Part shown: positions 1 to 6,253 of the stretch, piece after piece
Layout: each line of letters starts with the position of its first letter
How positions within the stretch are numbered: position 1 is the stretch's first letter
Source: CAZKTF01 sp964555565
GTDB lineage: Bacteria; Planctomycetota; JAJSAM01; JAKLKS01
Direction: 5' to 3'
Length of the DNA: 19,112 nucleotides
NCBI GenBank assembly: GCA_964555565.1
Contig: CAZKTF010000044.1
Span: 1 to 19,112 of the forward strand
The notes under the pieces: model-generated
Databases searched by the model: none
The model's input: only the letters and a program-made list of their open reading frames with translations
What the model was told of the DNA's origin: nothing
Position numbers and translations under genes: made by a program

Positions 1-666
1 GCAGCACCTGGTGGCCTCGTGACCTGTACCGGAACTTCCCGCGTGTGGCACTAGCTCCACGCGCACCTCGACCACCGGCTTCGCGACCAGGTCGAGCGTG
101 TCGCCGGGGCGGACCTGGCCCCTCCCCCGGCTGTAGACCTGGTACCCCGGCTTCTCGGCCCGGTGCCAGAAGAGCGCGTCCGCCAGCCCCTCGACCCGGA
201 ACGCCCCCGAGGCGTCGCTGGCCCCCGAGCGCTGCCCCGCATCCCTCCGCCGGAAGCCCCGGACGTAGGAGACGACCTTCTCCTCCTCGGACATCTTGTC
301 CCACGGCTTCTCGCCGTTCGCGCGCGGCGGGTCGTTCGGAGTGAGCGTGACGACCACCCCCGCGACCGGGTCACCCCCCTCGGTCTTCACAGTCCCCGTC
401 ACGGTGCCGGAGCCGGTCGGCGCATCCTCCCGCGGGATCGAGGCGAGCGCGGCGCGCAGCGCGGCGAGGTCCGCCGAGGCGGGAGCGGCCGGCAGGGGCG
501 TCGGCGACGGCGCGGGGACTGGCGCCGGCGGGGGAGCGGGGCGGTCCCTGAACTGGATGTCCATCTCCGGGGGCCTCGAGTCCGCCACGAGCCACCCGAA
601 CCCGAACCCGATGGCGAGCAGGACGGCTCCGCCCACCGCCGCGCGCGTCGAGGCGCCGTACCCCAT
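1..666 (-). CDS. Membrane-anchored carboxypeptidase-regulatory-like domain protein (3' end cut by window edge)
   Basis: The minus-strand frame opens at an ATG (664-666) behind a GGGAGGG ribosome binding site (671-677) and stays open for 222 codons to the left edge, so the C-terminus is missing. Residues about 11-28 form one hydrophobic segment, probably a signal anchor. A Pro/Ala-rich linker follows (44-63). From about residue 86 a beta-rich segment reads GTVTGTVKTEGGDPVAGVVV, the typical start of a carboxypeptidase regulatory-like (transthyretin/Ig-fold) domain, and a later stretch (DASGAFRVEGL, about 151-161) is the usual second half of that fold. Such domains act outside the cytoplasm in binding or scaffolding and have no catalytic site. 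A role in surface structure is inferred only. The gene is divergent from the secreted protein at 831. The call is firm for the domain and open for the biological role. Confidence 0.75.
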   Translation of the reverse strand, partial: MGYGASTRAAVGGAVLLAIGFGFGWLVADSRPPEMDIQFRDRPAPPPAPVPAPSPTPLPAAPASADLAALRAALASIPREDAPTGSGTVTGTVKTEGGDPVAGVVVTLTPNDPPRANGEKPWDKMSEEEKVVSYVRGFRRRDAGQRSGASDASGAFRVEGLADALFWHRAEKPGYQVYSRGRGQVRPGDTLDLVAKPVVEVRVELVPHAGSSGTGHEATRCC

Positions 667-757
667 GGTGCCCTCCCGACCCTCCCGACCCCCCGGGAAG
701 GGTAACCGCCCGCGGACCCCGATCCCTCCGCGCGGGCCCGCGCTCGGGGACGGGGGC

Positions 758-787
758 TTGCAGAAGGGTCCGGACCCGCACTATCCT
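758..787 (+). promoter_or_regulatory. Candidate sigma70-like promoter containing a 12-bp palindrome
   Basis: TTGCAG (758-763) and TATCCT (782-787) are 18 bp apart and lie 44 bp ahead of the ATG at 831. The spacer holds the perfect palindrome GGGTCCGGACCC (766-777), so a dimeric repressor could sit between the two promoter boxes. Each box matches the consensus at only 4 of 6 positions, and the host sigma factor is unknown. Confidence 0.35.
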
Positions 788-830
788 CGACGCCGGCCCG
801 CCGCGCCGCTGCGGCGGAGGGGAGGGTGAC

Positions 831-1994
831 ATGAGGGTCCCGATGCGGTCGCTGATCGTGGGCGCGTGCGTCGTGGCGCTCCTCGCGGGCGGGCTCGCCC
901 TGGCGGTCCCCGAGGGCGGGGGTGTTGCCGGGGGCGCGGGGCAGGACGCCCGGCGGGCGAGGCTCCGCCGCTTTGCGACGGGGCTCGAGTACCCCCGGTG
1001 GATCCGGCGCATCGTCGAGGGGCAGGTCCGGGAGAAGTACAAGGGGGACCCCAAGGCGGCCGAGGGCATCCTCGCCCGCGTGAAGTGGGAGGTCCTCGAG
1101 GACTGGGTCGTCGAGGAGTTCGACACCCGGGTGGACGACGCCACCCTCGACGAGGTGCTGCCGATCCTCGACACGCCCGAGGGGAAGCGGACCGTGGCCC
1201 TCCTCCGGGCGACGCGGTGCACGGGGGCCATCGACCTGTTCCTCCAGGTCTTCGGCGACCGCGAGGGGGAGAGGGGCATGCAGAGGCTCCAGGCGGGCTA
1301 CGAGAAGGCCCGCGAGGAGGCGGTCCCCACGGAGCTGGACTCCCCGATGAAGGGCGCGAGGACCGCGAGCAACGAGACGGCGGCGATGGCGACGCTGAAG
1401 TCCCTCACCTCGGCGCAGGCGACCGTCCAGAACCAGGGGAGGATCGACGCTGACCGGGACGGGCAGGGGGAGTACGGGACGTTCCTGGAGATAACCTCGC
1501 AGTCCGGCGTGCGCGACACGTTCGTGCCCGGGACCATCCCCGGAGCCCGCTTCGGCGGCAGGGGGTCGAAGATCAACCCGCCCATCATCTCGACCTCCGT
1601 CTGGGCCGTGGACGCGGACGGGATCGTGACGAAGGGGGGCTACTGCTTCCGGATCTACCTCCCGGACACGGCCAACCCCGCGGGCTTCGTGCACGAGACC
1701 GGCCCGGCGGAGAAGGTCGGCCTCGCGGGCGGGACGGGAATGGTCGGCGTCGATCTCAGCGAGGTTATCTGGTGCGCCTACGCGTGGCCCGTCGAGTACG
1801 GCAAGTCCGGGACCAAGGCGTTCTTCGTCAACCAGGCCAACGACGTGATGCAGAGTTCGAACGAGGCGGCGAAGTGGAGCGGCACCCAGAAGGCGCCGCC
1901 CGGGAACAGCGCCTTCTGCAAGGGGGCAGGGATCACCGGCATGATCGCCCAGGGGACGCGCGGGAACGACGGGGACTTCTGGAAGACGAACTAG
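831..1994 (+). CDS. Secreted protein with C-terminal pseudopilin-like (DUF2950-like) domain
   Basis: The ATG at 831 follows a GGAGGGGAGGG ribosome binding site. The 387-residue product starts with a signal peptide (MRVPMRSLIVGACVVALLAGG, hydrophobic core about 7-25), so it is exported. Residues about 45-165 are a charged helical region with no recognised family. From about residue 180 the sequence NETAAMATLKSLTSAQATVQ followed by DADRDGQGEYGTF matches the globular part of pseudopilin-like proteins common in Planctomycetota and related bacteria, with a beta-rich end (GYCFRIYLPD, about 266-275) typical of that fold. The prepilin cleavage motif (G/FTLxE) that normally precedes this domain is absent. 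The domain therefore seems to have been moved onto a Sec-exported helical protein instead of being assembled into a pseudopilus. The family call is from memory of pattern; the function is unknown. Confidence 0.7.
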   Translation: MRVPMRSLIVGACVVALLAGGLALAVPEGGGVAGGAGQDARRARLRRFATGLEYPRWIRRIVEGQVREKYKGDPKAAEGILARVKWEVLEDWVVEEFDTRVDDATLDEVLPILDTPEGKRTVALLRATRCTGAIDLFLQVFGDREGERGMQRLQAGYEKAREEAVPTELDSPMKGARTASNETAAMATLKSLTSAQATVQNQGRIDADRDGQGEYGTFLEITSQSGVRDTFVPGTIPGARFGGRGSKINPPIISTSVWAVDADGIVTKGGYCFRIYLPDTANPAGFVHETGPAEKVGLAGGTGMVGVDLSEVIWCAYAWPVEYGKSGTKAFFVNQANDVMQSSNEAAKWSGTQKAPPGNSAFCKGAGITGMIAQGTRGNDGDFWKTN

Positions 1995-2027
1995 TGAGCA
2001 CGACGGCGCGCCGCTAGCCTCTCCCCG

Positions 2028-2501
2028 GTGCTCCGCACGAAGACCGACGACGACTTCATGGCCGAGGCGCTCCGCGAGGCGCGCCGCGCCGCCGCCGAGG
2101 ACGAGGTCCCCGTCGGCGCGGTCGTCGTCAAGGCCGGGAAGGTCCTCGGCCGCGGCCACAACCAGCGCGAACGCCTGAAGGACCCGACCGCCCACGCGGA
2201 GATGATCGCCATCACCCAGGCCGCAGCCGCGGTGGACGGGTGGCGCCTCGACGGGGCGACGATGTTCGTGACGCTGGAACCCTGCCCCATGTGCGCCGGC
2301 GCGCTCGTGAACGCCCGCGTCGAGCGCCTCGTCTACGGGACCGAGGACCCCAGGGCCGGGGCGTGCGGGACGCTGATGAACCTCCTCGAAGACCCCCGCC
2401 TCAACCACCGCATCCCCGTCACCCGCGGCGTCCGCCGGGAGGAGTGCTCCGCCCTGCTCACGGAGTTCTTCCGCGGGAAGCGCCCCGGAAAGACCCTGTA
2501 G
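2028..2501 (+). CDS. tadA: tRNA-specific adenosine deaminase TadA
   Basis: This 157-residue cytidine/deoxycytidylate deaminase-family enzyme converts adenosine-34 to inosine in the anticodon wobble position of tRNA-Arg(ACG), using one zinc ion. The active site is complete: HAE at 56-58 supplies the zinc-binding His and catalytic Glu, and PCPMC at 85-89 supplies the two Cys ligands. N45 in GHNQRE is the usual substrate-contact position. The GTG at 2028 is preferred over the ATG at 2058, because the conserved helix that opens the family (DDDFMAEALREARRAA) would lose its first turn with the later start. The length is normal. A 9-bp hairpin directly follows the stop codon, and a tRNA gene lies 44 bp downstream. 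Confidence 0.95.
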   Translation: MLRTKTDDDFMAEALREARRAAAEDEVPVGAVVVKAGKVLGRGHNQRERLKDPTAHAEMIAITQAAAAVDGWRLDGATMFVTLEPCPMCAGALVNARVERLVYGTEDPRAGACGTLMNLLEDPRLNHRIPVTRGVRREECSALLTEFFRGKRPGKTL

Positions 2502-2521
2502 GGGCGGGGCTTGCCCCGCCC
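2502..2521 (+). terminator. GC-rich hairpin directly after tadA
   Basis: GGGCGGGGC (2502-2510) and GCCCCGCCC (2513-2521) form a perfect 9-bp stem with a two-base spacer, starting one base after the tadA stop codon. No strong T-tract follows, so it could terminate weakly or only protect the mRNA 3' end. It separates tadA from tRNA-Ser. Confidence 0.4.
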
Positions 2522-2545
2522 GCCGTTGCTTCGACGACGCCCCGC

Positions 2546-2635
2546 GGAGGGGTGCCAGAGCGGCCGAATGGGCCGGTTTCGAAAACCGGTGTGCCCGCAA
2601 GGGCACCTGGGGTTCAAATCCCTACCCCTCCGCCA
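2546..2635 (+). tRNA. tRNA-Ser(CGA), integration site of the mobile element
   Basis: The gene folds as a class II tRNA. The acceptor stem GGAGGGG (2546-2552) pairs with CCCCTCC (2625-2631), followed by discriminator G2632 and an encoded CCA (2633-2635). The anticodon stem CCGGT/ACCGG (2573-2577/2585-2589) holds the loop TTCGAAA with anticodon CGA at 2580-2582, which reads UCG. The long variable arm is GTGCCC-GCAA-GGGCAC, and the T loop is TTCAAAT. Bases 2576-2635 are duplicated exactly at 10322-10381. The 3' part of this functional gene is therefore the att copy restored by the integrated element, and the crossover lies in or near the anticodon loop. Confidence 0.97.
2576..2635 (+). repeat. 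attL: 60-bp direct repeat, copy 1 (within tRNA-Ser)
   Basis: The sequence is identical to 10322-10381. It begins inside the 5' anticodon stem and ends with the CCA. The flanking bases differ on both sides (G2575 against T10321, A2636 against T10382), which sets the limits of identity. Confidence 0.95.
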
Positions 2636-2695
2636 AGCCCCGCAAGGGGTTAGGTCAACGCGGGCTCGCCGGGGACGAGGCCCCGCAATCGCGCC

Positions 2696-2720
2696 TTGCC
2701 CACGATCTTGCCCACGATCT
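2696..2720 (+). repeat. Left arm-type repeat pair (GCCCACGATCT x2)
   Basis: TTGCCCACGATC occurs twice head to tail (2696-2707 and 2708-2719), followed by T. The same 11-mer GCCCACGATCT occurs twice with the same 12-bp period and orientation near the right end (10209-10231). The left pair starts about 60 bp inside attL. In a circular form both pairs would flank the att core, the usual layout of integrase arm-binding sites in attP. This role is inferred from position and repetition. Confidence 0.75.
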
Positions 2721-2744
2721 GCCCCGGGAACGGCCCTCGCGGTG

Positions 2745-2768
2745 TGTACCACCGGATGTACCACGGCG
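2745..2768 (+). repeat. Second 12-bp-period tandem pair (TGTACCAC x2)
   Basis: TGTACCAC is found at 2745-2752 and 2757-2764, exactly 12 bp apart. The period and orientation class match the neighbouring arm repeats, and the pair begins 25 bp after them. It may be a binding site for an accessory recombination protein such as the excisionase. Confidence 0.45.
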
Positions 2769-3285
2769 CCCCGGGTGAGGGCCCCGAGGACGGGCGGGGA
2801 CCGCGGGACCCGGAAGCGGTCGGCTCCCTCCTGTCGCCGGTCCGGGGGTCCCGCAGGGTGGGGTCTCCGGGCCTCTCCTAGCCCAATGGCGCCGTCCTCC
2901 GCCCGCTGGGAGGCCCGCGCGAAGGCCCTCGGAGGCCCCGTGGGTCCACCCGGCCCCCGATCGCCCGTCCTGGCGCCATGCCGCGGCAGGGATCGGGCCC
3001 GAAGGGCAAGGGCCGGGGTCTCCGGAATCCCCGACAGACCGACCGCTGCGTGGCCCTGGAGCGGGCCTACCCGCGCCTCCGGGAGCCAAGGGAGCGGGAT
3101 CGCCCGCCTCCTCGCCCTCGGGGTGATGGGGGAGGAGAAGGCCCGGCGGGCGAGGGAGGCCCTCGTCCTCCTCGGGTGAGGAGCCTCCCACCCTGGAGGG
3201 GTGATCCACCCCCGGGGGGTCCCGGACGAGTCAGGGGGTTGCAACGGGTCCCATCCACCCCGAACTCCTGAGGCGGATCTCTAAG

Positions 3286-3507
3286 TTAGGTCCGCAGTCC
3301 GTCCAAGAGTCTCCCCGGTGCGACCCGCAGGGCCTTCGCCAGCCGGAGGATGTTGATGAGGGAGATGTTCACCTCGCCCCTCTCGACGGCCCCCACAAAG
3401 GTCCGGTGGACCCCCGCCTCGAACCCTAGGCGCTCCTGAGAGAGGCCACGCCGAAGGCGGGCCTTCCTCACGCGAGCGCCGAACTGAACGAGAGGGGACT
3501 GGGGCAC
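3286..3507 (-). CDS. XRE-family HTH transcriptional regulator (repressor-like)
   Basis: This 73-residue single-domain protein is a Cro/cI-type helix-turn-helix. The five-helix fold can be followed: VQFGARVRKARLRRGLSQERLG, then GVHRTFVGAVERGEVNIS as turn and recognition helix, then LINILRLAKALRVAPGRLL. The GTG at 3507 gives the normal family start just ahead of helix 1. No good ribosome binding site precedes it, and an ATG at 3540 opens another short frame across it. It is transcribed away from the rest of the element, with a 110-bp divergent region between it and the gene at 3618, the usual position of a lysogeny-type repressor. The gene it controls is inferred, not shown. Confidence 0.85.
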   Translation of the reverse strand: MPQSPLVQFGARVRKARLRRGLSQERLGFEAGVHRTFVGAVERGEVNISLINILRLAKALRVAPGRLLDGLRT

Positions 3508-3617
3508 CCGGGCAAGATGGCGTCGCGACGCTTAGGCATCTACACCGTATACCTAGCATCGTAGAAGCTCTCGACTCCAACGCTCCTAGGCTCCATAGTC
3601 CAGGGCGGAGGTGCATC
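3508..3617. promoter_or_regulatory. Divergent control region with repeated GCATC half-sites
   Basis: This AT-richer gap between the minus-strand regulator and the plus-strand cargo genes contains TAGGCATC (3533-3540) and CTAGCATC (3553-3560). The shared GCATC cores are exactly 20 bp apart in the same orientation, with the palindrome GTATAC (3547-3552) between them. Two turns of the helix is a plausible spacing for cooperative regulator binding. The plus-strand gene has a GGAGGT ribosome binding site at 3606-3611. No clear promoter boxes can be chosen. Confidence 0.4.
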
Positions 3618-4295
3618 ATGGCAACGAAGGAAGCGGCGCTCTGCGTGGCCTGCGAACACTCGAAGGAAGAACACAAGGGCCCGCCGGGGTTCCGGAGCGG
3701 GGACTGCCAGTTCTACACGGACAACGACGGCCTCCGCCACCAATGGTGCAACTGCGGTGCCTTCGTGGAGGCAAGGAAGCGGCAATGGTCCCCGCTGGCA
3801 TGGTGGGGCCTCGGACTCGTCATGCCGGGAGCGATGCTACTCCTTTGGTGGGACGGCCGTTCGCGTGCCCGAGATGATCCACCCTTGGAGCGCTGTCTGT
3901 GGGTGACTGCGGTTTCTGTTTGGTCCTTGGTGCTGATTACCTGGGCCAACGCATCGGGCTACAAGGACGGCCACGCGGACGGCGTGAGGCTCGGCTGGTC
4001 CTTCATCCACACGTGGGACCAACGGCGGGAGGCGGAAGCCTGGGAGAAGGCTGACCCCGATACCCGTGCCCGCTGGGAGCGGGAGTCGAACAAGCTGTCT
4101 GACCACGAGATTGTGACAAGGGAGAGCGCGGAGATCCTGGAACGGAGGAAGCGGGAATGCGAGGCTCAGGGGAAGCGCCTGATCCCCAATCCCAGATCTC
4201 CGGAGAAACCGCTTCTTCNNNNNNNNNNGGGGAAGCGCCTGATCCTCGACGCGCACGGCTTTGAGAGGCAGGATGGGGAGGCGCCAGGGGCGTAG
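3618..4295 (+). CDS. Zinc-ribbon-like, two-TM membrane protein (interrupted by assembly gap)
   Basis: The ATG at 3618 has a well-placed GGAGGT. The product, 225 residues if the gap length is right, was not recognised as a known family. The N-terminal 50 residues hold Cys9, Cys12, Cys30, Cys44 and Cys46 plus His14 and His19, which looks like a small zinc-binding ribbon. Two hydrophobic segments follow (about 61-78 and 94-111) with a short loop, then a charged, mostly helical tail (about 133-185). Both ends would face the cytoplasm if the hairpin topology holds. Ten undetermined bases (4219-4228) lie in the tail. GGGGAAGCGCCTGATCC occurs on both sides of the gap in the same reading frame (4169-4185 and 4229-4245), so the last 40 residues are uncertain and may be a collapsed repeat. 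Confidence 0.6.
   Translation: MATKEAALCVACEHSKEEHKGPPGFRSGDCQFYTDNDGLRHQWCNCGAFVEARKRQWSPLAWWGLGLVMPGAMLLLWWDGRSRARDDPPLERCLWVTAVSVWSLVLITWANASGYKDGHADGVRLGWSFIHTWDQRREAEAWEKADPDTRARWERESNKLSDHEIVTRESAEILERRKRECEAQGKRLIPNPRSPEKPLLXXXXGKRLILDAHGFERQDGEAPGA
4169..4245 (+). repeat. 17-bp direct repeat around an assembly gap
   Basis: GGGGAAGCGCCTGATCC lies at 4169-4185 and again at 4229-4245, with ten N at 4219-4228 between them. The offset of 60 bp keeps the frame. Fourteen of these bases recur at 4573-4586 in the next gene. The gap therefore lies in repeated sequence and its true length is unknown. Confidence 0.8.
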
Positions 4296-4423
4296 AGCCC
4301 TCGCGCGTAGGTAGGGGAGGGCCTCCGGATGCCCGGTCCTAGGCGGCTGGGCCATCCCCTAGCGCCACCGGCCCTTCCCCTCCTATGATGGCCCGCTTCT
4401 GTGTCCACGAAGGGAGGCGCGGA

Positions 4424-5545
4424 ATGAGGAAGGCACTTCGGGCGCTCGTGCTGGTCCCTGTCGTCGTCACGATGGGGCTCGCCTTCGCGGCGGAGGGGGC
4501 GCCGCGGGCGGAGGTCTTCGGGGTCTCGGAGGGCCGGGATGCAGCCAACGCCCGACCCGTGCTCATAGTCCAGGGGAAGCGCCTGAACCTCCTGAGGTTC
4601 TTCACCCTGGCCCCTGCGGACGGAGAGGGGGCCAGTGTCTTCCCCGCGGTGCTCGCCTCGGGCAGCGGTGGGCTTGTCCTCGGGCTACCGGGCGACACTG
4701 AGCCGGGGTCCTACACGCTCACGATGGCCGACAGGCAGGGCCGCATGATGGAGATCCCGGTTCAGATCGGCAACGGGGAGCCCATCCCGGGGACCGTGAG
4801 GGCTCGCTCCCTCGATGCGACTCTACGCGCGGACCTTGACGACGCCGCCACCCTGGAGGGGCAGCCTGCGGCCTTCTACCGGGACGCCTCCAACCTGAAC
4901 GCGGGCACGGTTCCGCTGGATCGGTTCTCCGCCTACGCAAACCTCTTGGCGGAAGGCAAGGTCGGGGCCGGAGCCTCGCAGCTAGCGGCGGGGGACCACC
5001 TCCACGACGCCCGCTACGCTCTGCTAGGCCACGGTCACCCCGAGTACCTCACCTCCGTAGACGCCGCAGCGACCTACGCTCCTCTCAACCACAACCACGA
5101 CGCGACCTACGCCAAGAAGGCGCTGATCGGGGCGAAGGTGTATAGGTCTGCAACCTTCACCCTCGTTAGTCCCGCCTACACGGCAATCCCTTGGAACGCG
5201 GAGGAGTTTGACACTTCTGCCATTCACGACACCACTACCGATCCTGAGAGGTTGACCTGCCCAAGCGCTGGCTACTACACGGTTGGGGCGAGGCTCATTT
5301 TCCAGCAGAGTTTGTATGGCAACGCCCTACGGATCCGGAAGAATGGAACTCCGGTCCTCTACTTGAACTCCAATGGCCCGGCCCTTACCGGAAGCGGGGG
5401 ACCCGATGAACATGTCGGGGCAACGCTCCTCTACCTGGCACAAGGGGACTACCTGGATATCGAGGCGAGGATCGGGTCCGGAACGGCGGACCTTCGCACG
5501 GGGGCCGCGGAAGCTCAGTTCTGGATGTACCAGGTTGGAGAGTAA
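4424..5545 (+). CDS. Secreted tail-fibre-like protein with C1q/TNF-like C-terminal head
   Basis: The frame is open from 4385, but the ATG at 4424 is chosen because GGGAGG precedes it and a signal peptide begins there (MRKALRALVLVPVVVTMGLAFAA). The 373-residue product has four parts. Residues 28-118 are beta-rich and resemble an IPT/Ig-like domain. Residues 145-185 (LEGQPAAFYRDASNLNAGTV) match the linker repeats of phage tail fibres. Residues 190-232 hold HLH, HGH and HNH triplets spaced as in fibre shafts that bind metal along a trimer axis. Residues 243-373 match the C1q-like jelly roll (FDTSAIHDTTTDPERLTCPSAG, then NALRIRKNGTPVLY, then YLAQGDYLDIEA). A trimeric secreted adhesin or receptor-binding protein is inferred. 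TATGAT (4384-4389) could be a -10 box. Other phage structural genes are absent nearby. Confidence 0.75.
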   Translation: MRKALRALVLVPVVVTMGLAFAAEGAPRAEVFGVSEGRDAANARPVLIVQGKRLNLLRFFTLAPADGEGASVFPAVLASGSGGLVLGLPGDTEPGSYTLTMADRQGRMMEIPVQIGNGEPIPGTVRARSLDATLRADLDDAATLEGQPAAFYRDASNLNAGTVPLDRFSAYANLLAEGKVGAGASQLAAGDHLHDARYALLGHGHPEYLTSVDAAATYAPLNHNHDATYAKKALIGAKVYRSATFTLVSPAYTAIPWNAEEFDTSAIHDTTTDPERLTCPSAGYYTVGARLIFQQSLYGNALRIRKNGTPVLYLNSNGPALTGSGGPDEHVGATLLYLAQGDYLDIEARIGSGTADLRTGAAEAQFWMYQVGE

Positions 5546-5569
5546 GGGGAGAGTCGCGGAGGGCGATCA

Positions 5570-6253
5570 GTGAAGAGGGCGAAGCGAGCACGCCCCCGAC
5601 AGTCGCCACTCGTGCCCCCTACCCCTCCGGAAAAGCTGGAGCATGGGGACTTCAAGGGGGCGATCGGGGACGCATACGAGGATGCGCTTCGCTGGCGGGG
5701 TCCCGAGGCGAAGGCCCTAGAGCTGGCCTGCCGGGCTCTCTGGTTCCCCGGGGGGATCGAGTTGACTTGGAAGGAACGGAATCCACTCATCGGGGATCTT
5801 CAACTCAACCTGAGAAGCCTCCTGGGTCCCGAGATACCCCTCAGGTACCGGGCGCAGGATCTCGCCAACATGGCGTTCGACCAGAAGAACCCTCATGGTG
5901 ACCGTGCCTACCTGGAGGCACTGGCCAACTTCGTTGTGGAGGTTTGGGAGCGTGCCTTCGTGAAGAACGGCCTCCGGGGGTGGGGGGGCTTCACCGAGGA
6001 ACTGACCCCTCAGGCGAAGGCGATAGCCCTCCTCGCGCAAGACCTGGACAAGGGGCGACCTCCTCGGACGATGACTGAGTACGCCGAGGAAGCGGGATGC
6101 GACAAGTCCACGCTGTCGCGGGCCAAGTGTTTCCAGAACATCCTCAGGACCGCCAAGGCAGGGGCGAGGGCCAGCGGGCCTCGGAAGGCGGTGCTCGACC
6201 GCCGGACGAAGCAGTGGGACGCCCAGGACGACGAAAGTGATCCGGCCGACTAG
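5570..6253 (+). CDS. Hypothetical protein with C-terminal helix-turn-helix
   Basis: The GTG at 5570 follows GGAGGG (5558-5563) and starts 25 bp after the fibre-like gene, so the two are probably co-transcribed. The 227-residue product opens with a basic stretch (KRAKRARPRQ). A helical central region (22-135) was not recognised. Residues about 162-192 (PRTMTEYAEEAGCDKSTLSRAKCFQNIL) form a clear helix-turn-helix, with DKSTLSRAK as the recognition helix. The end is acidic (DAQDDESDPAD). Its position just ahead of the DUF3631 ATPase and of a symmetric dyad at 6310-6341 suggests a DNA-binding partner in replication or transcription of the element, but no function can be assigned from the sequence alone. 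Confidence 0.65.
   Translation: MKRAKRARPRQSPLVPPTPPEKLEHGDFKGAIGDAYEDALRWRGPEAKALELACRALWFPGGIELTWKERNPLIGDLQLNLRSLLGPEIPLRYRAQDLANMAFDQKNPHGDRAYLEALANFVVEVWERAFVKNGLRGWGGFTEELTPQAKAIALLAQDLDKGRPPRTMTEYAEEAGCDKSTLSRAKCFQNILRTAKAGARASGPRKAVLDRRTKQWDAQDDESDPAD

Larger units (their letters stand above)
2636..3285. other. 650-bp region at the left end of the element without a confident gene
   Basis: After attL this stretch holds the arm repeats (2696-2720), a second 12-bp tandem pair with TGTACCAC at 2745-2752 and 2757-2764, and GC-rich sequence. One plus-strand frame from ATG 2886 to 3179 ends in a plausible helix (ARLLALGVMGEEKARRAREAL), but its middle is Pro/Arg-rich with poor codon bias and there is no ribosome binding site, so it is not called as a gene. 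Around 3189-3220 several overlapping short hairpins can form (GGGGTG/CACCCC at 3198-3203/3207-3212). These could end minus-strand transcription from the regulator at 3507, but no T-tract is present. Confidence 0.5.

Noticed and set aside
399..2606. Long minus-strand open frame of 735 codons across the pseudopilin-like and TadA genes
   Set aside because: It runs antisense to two well-supported genes with ribosome binding sites and family motifs, and its product is Arg/Pro-rich shadow sequence, as is common in GC-rich DNA.
2886..3179. Possible small gene at the left end of the element
   Set aside because: The end looks helical, but the middle is Pro/Arg-rich with poor codon bias, the start lacks a ribosome binding site, and no family is recognised. 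A decayed gene cannot be excluded.
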